Shown here: positions 1-7,713 of the stretch, piece by piece
How positions within the stretch are numbered: position 1 is the first letter of the stretch
How the letters are laid out: each line of letters opens with the position of its first letter
Origin: Thermoleophilia bacterium
GTDB taxonomy: Bacteria > Actinomycetota > Thermoleophilia > Gaiellales > F1-60-MAGs149
Direction of reading: 5' to 3'
Assembly (NCBI GenBank): GCA_016462095.1
Contig: JAEMTW010000002.1
Span: 1,340-16,894 of the forward strand
Length of the DNA: 15,555 nt
Program-made: the position numbers and the translations under genes
Notes under the pieces: generated by a model
The model's input: only the letters and a program-made list of their open reading frames with translations
Told to the model about the DNA's origin: nothing
The model's database searches: none

Positions 1-1
1 C

Positions 2-1189
2 GACGAGCACTTCGACGCCAACATGGCCGCCGTCGCCGCCTTTGAGGCGCTCGAGCATGGCGCTGGCCAGGCCTGGCATCGCCTGCTCGCGCAAGGCAAG
101 CGAACGTGGGATCTCTCGCTCCCACTGTTCCTCTCTGCTGCAATCAGCGGTCCGATCGAGCTCGCGCGACGCAGTGGGCGTCCAATTGATCCACGCGACA
201 TCCTGGCTCATACGACGCTCGAACGGTATGGCGCTCGCCACTTTCGCGATCCGCGTCTCCGGCAACTGCTCGATCGCTATGCGACATATTCGGGGTCCGA
301 CCCCGCGCGGGCACCCGCGACGTTGTCTGTGATTCCCTACACGGAGTCCGCCTACGGTGCCTGGCACCCAATGGGAGGAATGCACCGGATTGCACAGGTG
401 CTCAGCGACGTGATCAGAGAGCAGGGGGGAGAGGTGCGGTGCTCCACGCCCGTCGCACGGATCGTCACCGAGCATGGGCGTGCGGTCGGCGTCGAGACGG
501 CGGCGGGTGAAGTGTTTCCCGCAGATGCGGTAATCGCAAACTGCGATGCAGCCGACCTCTACGACGGCTTGGTCAGTGCGCCCAAGCAGGCCGCCCAGAT
601 TGCTGCCGCTCCCGCCAGCCTCTCGGGCTTTGTGCTGATGCTCGGGGTTGCGGGTCGAACACCGGGCCTGGTTCATCACAACATCTGGTTTCCACGGGAT
701 TATCGAGCAGAGTTCGCCGACATCTTCGACGATCCCCAGCCGCCCAACACGCCAACGATCTATCTCTGCAACCCCGCCGCGACGGATCCAGCTTGCGCAC
801 CCGACGGTGACGAGTCGTGGTTCGTGCTCGTCAATGCGCCCCGCCACGGCCCCGTTGATTGGGACGCCGAAGGCGAGCGCTACCAAGAGCGCATTCTCGA
901 TCGCCTCGATGCGCTGGGTCTCCACGCTCGCGAACGTGCGCGGACGATCATTCGACGCACGCCAGCCGACCTCGAGCGACTGACTGGGGCTCCAGGTGGC
1001 GCAATCTACGGAACCGCCTCGATGGGTCCGCGGGCCGCTTTCTTGCGGCCACGCAACGCCTCGCCTGCCTTCGAGCGACTGTATCTCGCGAGTGGGAGTG
1101 CACATCCGGGAGGCGGGTTGCCACTGGTGTTGTTGTCCGGCAAGATCGCGGCCGACCTCGTCTCTCGGGATCTTCAACTCGCTGGGTAA
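2..1189 (+). CDS. crtI: Phytoene desaturase (CrtI-type) FAD oxidoreductase, 5' end missing
   Basis: This is the C-terminal part (395 residues visible) of a carotenoid desaturase-like FAD/NAD(P) oxidoreductase. The frame is open to the first base of the window, and CrtI proteins are usually near 490-510 residues, so roughly 100 N-terminal residues, including the GxGxxG dinucleotide motif, lie upstream. The ATG at position 23 is therefore probably internal. Family features are the stretch at 322-410 (SVIPYTESAYGAWHPMGGM, then RIAQVL), typical of CrtI substrate domains, the central HHNIWFPRDYRAEF block at 676-717, and the C-terminal FAD-contacting GSAHPGGGLPLVLLSGK at 1094-1144. The family removes hydrogens from phytoene or related C30/C40 polyenes at the membrane. 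Whether this one acts on phytoene, a diapo-carotenoid or a later intermediate cannot be told. An MMPL exporter follows 86 nt downstream on the same strand, as in some actinobacterial carotenoid loci. Confidence 0.85.
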   Translation, partial: DEHFDANMAAVAAFEALEHGAGQAWHRLLAQGKRTWDLSLPLFLSAAISGPIELARRSGRPIDPRDILAHTTLERYGARHFRDPRLRQLLDRYATYSGSDPARAPATLSVIPYTESAYGAWHPMGGMHRIAQVLSDVIREQGGEVRCSTPVARIVTEHGRAVGVETAAGEVFPADAVIANCDAADLYDGLVSAPKQAAQIAAAPASLSGFVLMLGVAGRTPGLVHHNIWFPRDYRAEFADIFDDPQPPNTPTIYLCNPAATDPACAPDGDESWFVLVNAPRHGPVDWDAEGERYQERILDRLDALGLHARERARTIIRRTPADLERLTGAPGGAIYGTASMGPRAAFLRPRNASPAFERLYLASGSAHPGGGLPLVLLSGKIAADLVSRDLQLAG

Positions 1190-1275
1190 CTACTTCGCAC
1201 GTGTAGGGTTATCCGTACAGGGGTATTTGGCACACTGTCGGTAGTCCCGCACACGAACGGTTCCAAACTTCTCTG

Positions 1276-3552
1276 ATGCTCCGACTCTCCGCGTTTTCCG
1301 ATCGTTTCCGCTGGCCGGTGCTCGCCGGCTGGTTGGTGATCGTCGCCATCAGCGCGTACGCAAGCGCCGGGCTCAACGATCTGCTTTCGAACCGCTTCGA
1401 CATTCCCGGCACAGAGTCCACCCAAGTGCTGGAACTACTCGAGAATGACTTTGGACAGCGCGGCGACTCGTCCTTCGTGCTCGTGGCTGCCACCGAGAAC
1501 GGCAAGGCTCCGACGCCCGCACTGATCAAAGCCACTGAGTCTGCGGCAACGCGAGCTGCGGAGGCACTCGGCTCGGCACGCGTCGCCACGGTTCAGACCA
1601 GTGGATCCCTTGCCTATGTGGGGATTGGCACCACGCAAGAGCCTGCTGCTGCGCAGCTCAAGGTTCCCGCAATGCGGGCTGCAATCGGTCCAATACCTGG
1701 TGGAACGATCTATCTGACTGGTCAAACCGCTATCAATCGCGACCTGCAGCCGATCATCGCCGACGACCTGCAGCGGGGCCTGATGATCACGATTCCAATC
1801 GCGATCATCGTGTTGCTGTTTATCTTCGGCACCTTGATCTCGACGCTCGTACCCTTTGTCTTCGTACTCGCCACGGTCCCAACAACGCTCGGTGTGGTCT
1901 GGATCGCCGCCCATCAGATGGATATGGCGATCTACGTTACGAACCTCGTCGAGCTGATTGGCATCGGGATTGCGATCGACTACTCCCTGCTCGTGGTCTA
2001 TCGCTTCCGCGAGGAGATGCTGACCATCCAGCGACAGAAGCTCGCCGAGTCGGGCGCAACTGGAGATGCCCGACGAGTGTCACTCGATCGCAGCGAGGTG
2101 CGGGCCGCACTCGATCCCACGATGCGCTTTGCCGGTCACGCTGTCGTGTTCAGCGGCCTGACCGTCGCCGTCGGCCTCGCCGGCCTCACCATGCTGCCGT
2201 TGCCCTTCATTCGATCGCTTGGCATCGGCGGCGTCGTAATCCCACTCGTTTCGATCGTGGCGGCCGTCACGCTGCTGCCCGCGCTGCTCTCGATCCTCGG
2301 TCCGTGGCTCGCGCGCGTACGCGTCGTCCCAACGCGGGTCCTCGACTCCCGCATGGACAACGAGACGGGCTTCTGGGTGCGCCTGTCCGACTCGATCATG
2401 GCGCGTCCTTGGCCCTACCTGATCGCAGGTTCGGCAGTCTTGGTGGCACTCGCGCTGCCGACCTTCTGGATTGCGTTGACGCCAGGAACCAACGTCGGCC
2501 TGCCGCCCTCAATCGAGAGCGTCCAGGGGCTGCAGAAATTGGAGCGCACGGTGGGAGCCGGAACCCTCGCGCCATCGACCATCATCGTCAACAGCGGCCG
2601 CCCGGGTGGGATCTGGGACACCGACGTGCAGGCGGCCATGAATCGCCTGCAGAATGAGCTACGCAAGGATCCGGCGATCTCCACGGAGCCGGGAGCGGTT
2701 AGCTCTGCTGCGGATCTGCTGATCAAGGACGATACGCCGCAGGCACGCAAGCAGGTAGTAGCGGCCGGGCTCGTCAACGCGAACCTGCAGTACGCCGTGA
2801 TTTTTGCCGCCAGCAAAGAGGCCTATGGGTCGGAGTCAGCGCAGGCACTTGCACGACGCATCCGCAGCACGCTCGTCCCCGAGGCGGATTTTCCGCAGGG
2901 GACGACGGTGCTAGTGGGTGGGGGACCAGCCGCAGGCGTCGACTTTATCGACCAAATTTACGGAGTCTTTCCGTGGCTTGTCGCGGCGGTCTTGCTGATT
3001 TCCTACATCCTGCTCGTACGAGCGTTTCGCTCGCTGCTGCTGCCCCTCAAGGCCGTTTTCCTCAACGTGCTGAGCGTCTCGGCGGCCTACGGCATCCTCG
3101 TCTTGGTCTTCCAATTCGGCTGGGGGGAGTGGGCTGGGCTTCAAACCACGGAACAAATCGAAGCCTGGATTCCGATCTTCCTGTTCGCGATGCTGTTTGG
3201 ACTGTCGATGGACTACGAGGTGTTCCTCGTAACACGGATGCGAGAGCTCTACGACGCTGGCGCCTCTAATGGTGAAGCTGTGGGCCGTGGACTCCAACTG
3301 ACTGGACGGATTGTCTCCGCCGCAGCAATCATTCTCGTCGCCGCCTTCGCAGGCTTTCTGCTGGGCTCGTTGGTTGGCTTCCAGCAGTTTGGTCTCGGTC
3401 TCGCCGCGGGCATCTTGATCGACGCCACGTTGATCCGGATGCTGCTCGTCCCGGCGTTCATGAGGATTGCCGGCGACTATAACTGGGTCTTGCCGGCCTG
3501 GGTGGCGAAGATCGTGCGCGTCGAGCCATCGCCGTTGCGACGCAGCGTCTGA
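1276..3552 (+). CDS. MMPL-family (RND superfamily) transporter
   Basis: A 758-residue proton-driven membrane exporter with the duplicated MMPL layout. One helix lies near residues 13-32, followed by an extracytoplasmic domain (about 35-165), helices 2-6 (about 168-345), helix 7 (about 378-400), a second extracytoplasmic domain (about 405-560) and helices 8-12 (about 562-735). Each half carries the Asp-Tyr pair that relays protons in MmpL3-like proteins: D235-Y236 in GIGIAIDYSLLVVYRF and D646-Y647 in LFGLSMDYEVFLVTRM. Family substrates are lipids and other hydrophobic molecules. The neighbouring crtI-like gene suggests a carotenoid or carotenoid conjugate, because an MMPL-type gene (cg0722) lies in the Corynebacterium glutamicum carotenoid cluster; this is inference. 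The ATG at 1276 fits the first helix, but no clear Shine-Dalgarno sequence precedes it. A lone TAGGGT at 1204-1209 is the only -10-like site in the leader. Confidence 0.9.
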   Translation: MLRLSAFSDRFRWPVLAGWLVIVAISAYASAGLNDLLSNRFDIPGTESTQVLELLENDFGQRGDSSFVLVAATENGKAPTPALIKATESAATRAAEALGSARVATVQTSGSLAYVGIGTTQEPAAAQLKVPAMRAAIGPIPGGTIYLTGQTAINRDLQPIIADDLQRGLMITIPIAIIVLLFIFGTLISTLVPFVFVLATVPTTLGVVWIAAHQMDMAIYVTNLVELIGIGIAIDYSLLVVYRFREEMLTIQRQKLAESGATGDARRVSLDRSEVRAALDPTMRFAGHAVVFSGLTVAVGLAGLTMLPLPFIRSLGIGGVVIPLVSIVAAVTLLPALLSILGPWLARVRVVPTRVLDSRMDNETGFWVRLSDSIMARPWPYLIAGSAVLVALALPTFWIALTPGTNVGLPPSIESVQGLQKLERTVGAGTLAPSTIIVNSGRPGGIWDTDVQAAMNRLQNELRKDPAISTEPGAVSSAADLLIKDDTPQARKQVVAAGLVNANLQYAVIFAASKEAYGSESAQALARRIRSTLVPEADFPQGTTVLVGGGPAAGVDFIDQIYGVFPWLVAAVLLISYILLVRAFRSLLLPLKAVFLNVLSVSAAYGILVLVFQFGWGEWAGLQTTEQIEAWIPIFLFAMLFGLSMDYEVFLVTRMRELYDAGASNGEAVGRGLQLTGRIVSAAAIILVAAFAGFLLGSLVGFQQFGLGLAAGILIDATLIRMLLVPAFMRIAGDYNWVLPAWVAKIVRVEPSPLRRSV

Positions 3553-3577
3553 CATTTACGGCTGCGAACGGTACGCT
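3549..3577 (+). promoter_or_regulatory. Predicted promoter of the GMC oxidoreductase gene
   Basis: A -35 element CTGACA (3549-3554, five of six matches to TTGACA) is followed by exactly 17 nt and a -10 element TACGCT (3572-3577, fitting the actinobacterial TANNNT pattern). The -35 overlaps the stop codon of the MMPL gene. The expected transcription start is near 3584, giving a leader of about 20 nt that contains the strong ribosome binding site. It is predicted by eye only. Confidence 0.5.
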
Positions 3578-3591
3578 TCATGCACGGACCC

Positions 3592-3597
3592 AGGAGG
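3592..3597 (+). promoter_or_regulatory. Ribosome binding site AGGAGG deciding the GMC gene start
   Basis: AGGAGG sits 7 nt before the ATG at 3605. It fixes the start there rather than at the in-frame alternatives further upstream, which would begin inside the MMPL gene and lack the flavin-fold N-terminus. Confidence 0.85.
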
Positions 3598-3604
3598 GGA
3601 ACTG

Positions 3605-5122
3605 ATGGCGACCGAGTTTGACTACGTAATCGTTGGCGGTGGAACGGCTGGCTCGGTAATCGCCACGCGCTTGAGCGAGAATCCCGACGTCACGGTGGCC
3701 CTGATCGAGGCTGGTCCGGATGATCGTCCCTTCGACGAGGTGCTCAAACTCAAGCGTTGGCTTGAGCTGCTCGAGAGCGACTTCGACTACAAGTACACAA
3801 CTCAGATCCAGCCCCGCGGCAACTCCCACATCGTGCACTCCCGCGCCAAGGTGCTGGGTGGCTGCTCATCCCACAACACGATGATCTGGTTTAAGCCACT
3901 CCCAGGCGACTGGGATGACTGGGCGAGCAAGGGTGCGACAGGGTGGGAGGGCTCCGGCATGGAGCAGTACTACGCAAAACTCCCCAACAAGCATCAGATC
4001 GTGCCCGAGCAGGATCGCGATCCCATTCTCCCCGACTGGATCGAGTCCGCCGTCGCCGCGACGGGTGTGCAGAAGAGTCCCGACTGGAATGCCCAGCCAT
4101 TTAATGACGGCGCTGGCTTCTTGGATGTGGCCTACGACCCCGACACCGGCGTCCGCTCCTCGGCCAGCGTCTCCTACCTGCATCCAATCATGGACACGCG
4201 CGAGAACCTCCATGTCATCTGCGATACGCGCGCGCTCCACATCGGTCTGGAGAACGGCCACGCGCGTAGCGTGCGCTGTGAGGGTCCAAACGGTCCCGTC
4301 ACGTACCGCGCGAGCCAAGAGGTGATTCTCTGTGCCGGAGCGATCGATTCGCCGCGTCTATTACTGCTATCCGGGATCGGACCGGCGGACGACCTACGGG
4401 AACTGGACATCGATGTGCAGCACGACCTACCAGGCGTCGGCGGCGAGATCCTCGATCACCCAGAGTCGATCATCATGTGGGAGCTGAAGAAGCCGCTCGG
4501 ACCGCAGACCGCGATGGGCGCCGACTGTGCGCTCTTCGTCAACCGACTCAAGGCCGATGATCGACCGGACCTGATGTACCACACCTATCAACTGCCGTTC
4601 ACGTTCAACACGGAGCGGCTTGGCTATCCGGTGCCCGAGAACGTGATCTGCATGACGCCGAACATCCCTCGCACGAAGTCACGCGGAAGCCTCTGGTTGC
4701 TGAGCAAGAGCCCCGACATCAAGCCGGCGATCGACTTTGGCTACTTCACCGACGCCGACGGCTACGACGAGCAAACGATCGTTGACGGTCTCGAGATCGC
4801 GCGCGAAGTGGCAGCGACTGGCCCCTTCAAGGAGTGGATCAAGAAGGAGGTCGCTCCCGGACCCAAGATCACCTCCCGCAAGGATCTTTCAACGTATGGG
4901 CGCGCCGCACACCACACGGTGTATCACCCGCTTGGTGGCTGCAAGATCGGTGCCCTTGACGACCCAACGACAGTCGTTGGTCCTGATCTCAAGGTCAAGG
5001 GAATCGACGGGTTACGCGTCGCCGATGGCGCGATCTTCCCGGCCCTGACCACCGTCAATCCCGTGGTGGGCGTCTTGATGATCGGCGAGAAGTGCGCCGA
5101 TCTGATTCGCTCGGGCCGCTAG
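3605..5122 (+). CDS. GMC-family FAD-dependent oxidoreductase (choline dehydrogenase-like)
   Basis: A 505-residue glucose-methanol-choline family flavoprotein. It opens directly with the Rossmann FAD motif (DYVIVGGGTAGSVIATRL, residues 6-23), followed by the acidic ribose-binding E35, the flavin loop VLGGCSSHNTMIWF (83-96) and the GMC signature GAIDSPRLLLLSGIGP (245-260). The catalytic pair is visible as H441 in YHPLGGCKIG and N485 in TTVNPVVGVLMIGEK, 44 residues apart as in choline oxidase (H466/N510). The family oxidises primary or secondary alcohols; the substrate cannot be read from the sequence. No signal peptide is seen, so it is probably cytoplasmic. The gene follows the MMPL exporter after 52 nt but has its own predicted promoter. 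Its neighbour downstream is convergent, with only 15 nt between the stop codons and no clear terminator hairpin there. It is probably not choline dehydrogenase itself, because no glycine-betaine genes are nearby. Confidence 0.88.
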   Translation: MATEFDYVIVGGGTAGSVIATRLSENPDVTVALIEAGPDDRPFDEVLKLKRWLELLESDFDYKYTTQIQPRGNSHIVHSRAKVLGGCSSHNTMIWFKPLPGDWDDWASKGATGWEGSGMEQYYAKLPNKHQIVPEQDRDPILPDWIESAVAATGVQKSPDWNAQPFNDGAGFLDVAYDPDTGVRSSASVSYLHPIMDTRENLHVICDTRALHIGLENGHARSVRCEGPNGPVTYRASQEVILCAGAIDSPRLLLLSGIGPADDLRELDIDVQHDLPGVGGEILDHPESIIMWELKKPLGPQTAMGADCALFVNRLKADDRPDLMYHTYQLPFTFNTERLGYPVPENVICMTPNIPRTKSRGSLWLLSKSPDIKPAIDFGYFTDADGYDEQTIVDGLEIAREVAATGPFKEWIKKEVAPGPKITSRKDLSTYGRAAHHTVYHPLGGCKIGALDDPTTVVGPDLKVKGIDGLRVADGAIFPALTTVNPVVGVLMIGEKCADLIRSGR

Positions 5123-5137
5123 CCGCACCGCGCAGCG

Positions 5138-6064
5138 TCAGGCCTTCGCCTCGAACCGCGCTCGACTTAATTGGGCGAGCGTGACGGCTGCGAGCACGCC
5201 AAGGCCACCGATCACCTGGAGTGGGCTCAATACCTGACCGAGCAGTGACCACGCGATCGCACCCGCGATGATTGGTTCGAGCATCGCCGTCACGGTTGCT
5301 CCATCGGCGCGCACTCGTCGCACCCCCGCGAGGAACATGGCGAACGGGATAACCGTGCCAACGATCACGACAAACAGGACGTACAGATACGTCGGAGCAC
5401 TGACCGGGGAAGTCGCTGCCACCTGGGAGAGCACCGACCACGGAAAGGACCACCACGGGAGCGCGATGCCAAGAGCCACTGCGCCGAAGGCGAGGCCGAT
5501 GCCAAGCACGCTGACGGGCGACCGAGTGCGCATCAGTGACTCGCTGTGAAGGGAGTAGTAGGCGTACGAGAGGGCGGCCCCGACACTGAAGGCAATTCCG
5601 ACCCACGACAGCGAGCCAGTATCGTTGCCGACACCCAGCACGAGCACGAGACCCGCGATCGCACCGGGGATTGCGACCCAGACCAGCCACGGCAGCCTGC
5701 GGCCCCAGACAAAGCGAACCCAGAGCGCCACCAGCAGGGGTGCCGAGTACTCGATCACGAGCGAGATGCTGATCGGTATCCGATTGATGGCCTCGAAGTA
5801 GAACAGTTGAACACCGATCAGGCCGAGCGTTCCGAAGCAGGCGTAGGCCAGGATCTCACGCCGATTGAGTCGCAGCTCTTCGCGGCGACGCAAGGCCACC
5901 CAGCTGAGCAAAATTGCGGCGGCCAGGGTCAATCGCAGCTCGGCAAACCGATCTGGCGCGAGGCCCGCGTCCATCACGACACGCGCAGCGGTGCCGCTGA
6001 CGCCCCAGAGCGTTGCGGCGCCGGCGACGAGCAACGTGCCGGAGAGCGTTCGCGAAATCGGCAT
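5138..6064 (-). CDS. EamA-family (DMT superfamily) permease
   Basis: A 308-residue membrane protein with ten predicted helices made of two EamA repeats (about residues 8-145 and 152-300). Typical features are the N-terminal LVAGAATLWGVSGTAAR with the Trp-Gly motif, ELRLTLAAAILL in helix 2, the end of repeat one around IEYSAPLLVALW (104-115), and the repeat-two equivalent TVTAMLEPIIAGAIAW (257-272). The family exports metabolites, amino acids or other small molecules in the drug/metabolite transporter superfamily; the substrate is unknown. The ATG at 6064 was chosen because the first helix begins right after it and because it lies exactly 7 nt after a TAGGCT -10 element, which suggests a leaderless mRNA. 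An open frame continues upstream, but that extension is antisense to the divergent gene and has no family resemblance. The gene diverges from the membrane protein at 6084 across 19 nt and converges on the GMC gene. Confidence 0.85.
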   Translation of the reverse strand: MPISRTLSGTLLVAGAATLWGVSGTAARVVMDAGLAPDRFAELRLTLAAAILLSWVALRRREELRLNRREILAYACFGTLGLIGVQLFYFEAINRIPISISLVIEYSAPLLVALWVRFVWGRRLPWLVWVAIPGAIAGLVLVLGVGNDTGSLSWVGIAFSVGAALSYAYYSLHSESLMRTRSPVSVLGIGLAFGAVALGIALPWWSFPWSVLSQVAATSPVSAPTYLYVLFVVIVGTVIPFAMFLAGVRRVRADGATVTAMLEPIIAGAIAWSLLGQVLSPLQVIGGLGVLAAVTLAQLSRARFEAKA

Positions 6065-6070
6065 CGCCGG

Positions 6071-6076
6071 TAGCCT
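6071..6076 (+). promoter_or_regulatory. -10 element for the divergent membrane-protein gene, leaderless start
   Basis: TAGCCT on the plus strand is followed by 7 nt and then the ATG at 6084, the same spacing as on the other strand. The 7-mer TAGCCTA (6071-6077) therefore reads as TANNNT in both directions and can serve both genes. No Shine-Dalgarno sequence fits in the 19-nt gap for either gene, which supports leaderless translation. Confidence 0.5.
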
Positions 6077-6077
6077 A
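6072..6077 (-). promoter_or_regulatory. -10 element for the EamA gene, leaderless start
   Basis: Read on the minus strand, TAGGCT (6077 to 6072) is followed by 7 nt and then the ATG at 6064, so the expected transcription start falls on the start codon itself. It shares five bases with the plus-strand -10 of the divergent gene. No clear -35 was recognised, and it would lie inside the neighbouring coding region. Confidence 0.5.
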
Positions 6078-6083
6078 CGGGTA

Positions 6084-6776
6084 ATGCTCGCGAACTCCGC
6101 CGTCTTGCCGCTCGTCACTGCGCTGCTGGCGGCCGCGTTGGCCGCACGCATGGGCGGCAGTGCCGCACGCTCGTTCAGTCCGGCCAAGCCGCTTTGGGCG
6201 CTCGGGCTGTTGCTCTTTGCAGCTGCCAGCGCAGCATCCGCGTACGGCATTGCTGACGGCTGGGGGGCAATCTCGTTTCGCGTCTACTACCTGACGGGTG
6301 CCTGCCTCTGTGTCGCCCTCCTCGGCGCTGGCTCGGCCTTTTTGGCGTTGCCGCGGCCTGTTGCGTTGATCGTGTTTGGGATGACACTGACGGCAGCCGT
6401 GGGGGCCACGGTGACGGTCTTGATCGCTCCCGTCGATCTGGGCCTGATCGCGAGCGTGAGTGGCCTCGAGGCGCCGCCTAACAGCGCCATTGCTGGACAC
6501 GCAGCGATCTGGGCAATCGCCATGAATAGCGTGGGGACGATCCTGCTGATCGCTGGTGCGCTGACCTCGATCATTCGACGAACCCGCGTCGGCTCAAACG
6601 CCGCGCTCTTGGTTGGCGTGATCGTGATCGCCCTCGCGGGAACCCTGACGCGGTTCGGTGGCGCTGAGTCGCTCTATGCCGGGCAGATGGTCGGTCTGAT
6701 CGTCTTGGGCGTGGGGATGGAGTGGTCGAACCGCGTCGGCTACGCGGCGAGGAACTCCTCGACCGTCGCCGTGTAG
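6084..6776 (+). CDS. Conserved-looking membrane protein of unknown function, about seven helices
   Basis: A 230-residue hydrophobic protein that I do not assign to a named family. Helices are predicted near residues 6-22, 36-54, 66-88, 92-114, 134-161, 173-186 and 197-212. The segment at 32-90 (SPAKPLWALGLLLFAAASA, then a Tyr-rich FRVYYLTGA stretch and a Pro-Arg turn after LAL) resembles a pattern I associate with uncharacterised seven-helix bacterial proteins, but I cannot name the family firmly. The ATG at 6084 was chosen because it lies 7 nt after a -10 element and starts the first helix; a longer open frame from 5865 would run antisense through the EamA gene. The 3' end overlaps the convergent hydrolase gene by 37 nt. 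It shares a promoter region with the EamA permease, so the two may be co-expressed, but no joint function can be named. Confidence 0.75.
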   Translation: MLANSAVLPLVTALLAAALAARMGGSAARSFSPAKPLWALGLLLFAAASAASAYGIADGWGAISFRVYYLTGACLCVALLGAGSAFLALPRPVALIVFGMTLTAAVGATVTVLIAPVDLGLIASVSGLEAPPNSAIAGHAAIWAIAMNSVGTILLIAGALTSIIRRTRVGSNAALLVGVIVIALAGTLTRFGGAESLYAGQMVGLIVLGVGMEWSNRVGYAARNSSTVAV

Positions 6777-7603
6777 AGCTCGCGCTCCTCGAGGTGCGCG
6801 CAGTGCGCGCTCTCTTCAAAGACGACCATCCGCCCGTTCGGAATCCCGTGCAGGATGGTCTCGGAACAGGCCGGTGTGATTTCGTCGTACCGGCCACACG
6901 TGATAAGCGTGCTCTGGGTAATCCGAGAGAGGTCGGCGCTGCGATCCCAGTCTCGCAGTGTGCCGACGAGCGTAAATTCGTTCGGGCCATTCATCGTCAG
7001 ATAGACCTGGTTCCCATCGAGTTCGTCGGCGGTCAAGACCATTGCCTCAGGCCACGGATCAAGACGGCAGACGTGGCGATTATAAAACTCCATCGAAGCG
7101 GCGACAAAGGCGGGGTCGTCGTACTGACGAGCCTCACTGAGTTTCAGGATCGTGTCGCAGATGGCAGGGGGGAGGGCGTGGATCAGACGGAGCGATTCCT
7201 CTCCGAATTGGCGCATGCTGGCCGACGTCGAAGCGAGCACTACGCGTTCGATCCCCTCGGTCCCACGGCAGAGGTACTCGATGGCAAGCCAGCCGCCCCA
7301 CGATTGCCCGAGCAGGTGGCAGTGCTCGAGACCAAGTGCAGCGCGCACGTCGTCGAGCTCTTGACAGGCGCGATCAAGTGTCCAGAGCTTGGGATCATCC
7401 GGCTGATCCGAGCGGCCACAGCCAAGCTGGTCAAAGATGATCACGGGCCTGTGCAGTGCAAGGCGTTCGGCGAATGGCTCGAGATAGTAGGAAGCGGCGC
7501 CGGGACCACCATGAAGGAGCAGGATCGGGAGCGCGTCGCCCGCCCCCTCACGTCGCCACCAGACCCGGCCGTTGGATAGCTCAAGATAGCCCTCGGTGCG
7601 CAT
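6740..7603 (-). CDS. pip: Proline iminopeptidase-like alpha/beta hydrolase
   Basis: A 287-residue alpha/beta-hydrolase of the S33 peptidase group, which removes N-terminal proline from small peptides; some members act on other amides or esters. The oxyanion motif HGGPG is at residues 31-35 and DQLGCGRSDQP at 58-68. The nucleophile elbow GQSWGG places Ser101, and Asp240 (GRYDEITP) and His267 (ESAHCAH) complete the triad. All are present and well spaced, and the length is normal for the family. No signal peptide is seen, so a cytoplasmic role in peptide recycling is likely. The start ATG at 7603 has a strong AGGAGG 7 nt upstream. The gene is the last of a minus-strand series after sigA, tRNA-Pro and the truncated hemoglobin, separated from the latter by 110 nt and so possibly with its own promoter. 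Its 3' end overlaps the convergent membrane-protein gene by 37 nt. Confidence 0.88.
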   Translation of the reverse strand: MRTEGYLELSNGRVWWRREGAGDALPILLLHGGPGAASYYLEPFAERLALHRPVIIFDQLGCGRSDQPDDPKLWTLDRACQELDDVRAALGLEHCHLLGQSWGGWLAIEYLCRGTEGIERVVLASTSASMRQFGEESLRLIHALPPAICDTILKLSEARQYDDPAFVAASMEFYNRHVCRLDPWPEAMVLTADELDGNQVYLTMNGPNEFTLVGTLRDWDRSADLSRITQSTLITCGRYDEITPACSETILHGIPNGRMVVFEESAHCAHLEERELYTATVEEFLAA

Positions 7604-7610
7604 GCTGGTT

Positions 7611-7616
7611 CCTCCT
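7611..7616 (-). promoter_or_regulatory. Ribosome binding site AGGAGG of the hydrolase gene
   Basis: On the minus strand, AGGAGG lies 7 nt before the ATG at 7603 and fixes that start. Confidence 0.85.
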
Positions 7617-7626
7617 CGTGCCGGAA

Positions 7627-7657
7627 ACCCTACTCCTTATTGTGGCGAATTGCACAA
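7627..7657 (-). promoter_or_regulatory. Possible promoter of the hydrolase gene
   Basis: On the minus strand, TTGTGC (7657-7652) is followed after 19 nt by TAGGGT (7632-7627). The spacer is longer than ideal and the -35 is poor, so this is a weak call. It would give a leader of about 17 nt holding the AGGAGG, resembling the arrangement of the GMC gene. Confidence 0.3.
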
Positions 7658-7713
7658 ATGCCTCTGCGCCCCTGCAGTACGTGCCGAGAACTCAGGAAAC
7701 GTCGCTAACGGGA

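Noticed and set aside
1204..1209. TAGGGT as the promoter of the MMPL gene
   Set aside because: No -35 at a usable distance could be found, and the MMPL gene may simply be read from the upstream crtI promoter.
3467..3604. Upstream start for the GMC oxidoreductase
   Set aside because: It would begin inside the MMPL gene and add 46 residues before the FAD motif, while the ATG at 3605 has an ideal AGGAGG.
5865..6083. Longer N-terminus for the seven-helix membrane protein
   Set aside because: The extension is antisense to the EamA coding region and highly basic, and ATG 6084 begins the first helix at a leaderless-type distance from a -10.
6065..6250. Longer N-terminus for the EamA permease
   Set aside because: The extension runs antisense to the divergent gene, is not hydrophobic in the EamA manner, and the ATG at 6064 has a well-placed -10 element.
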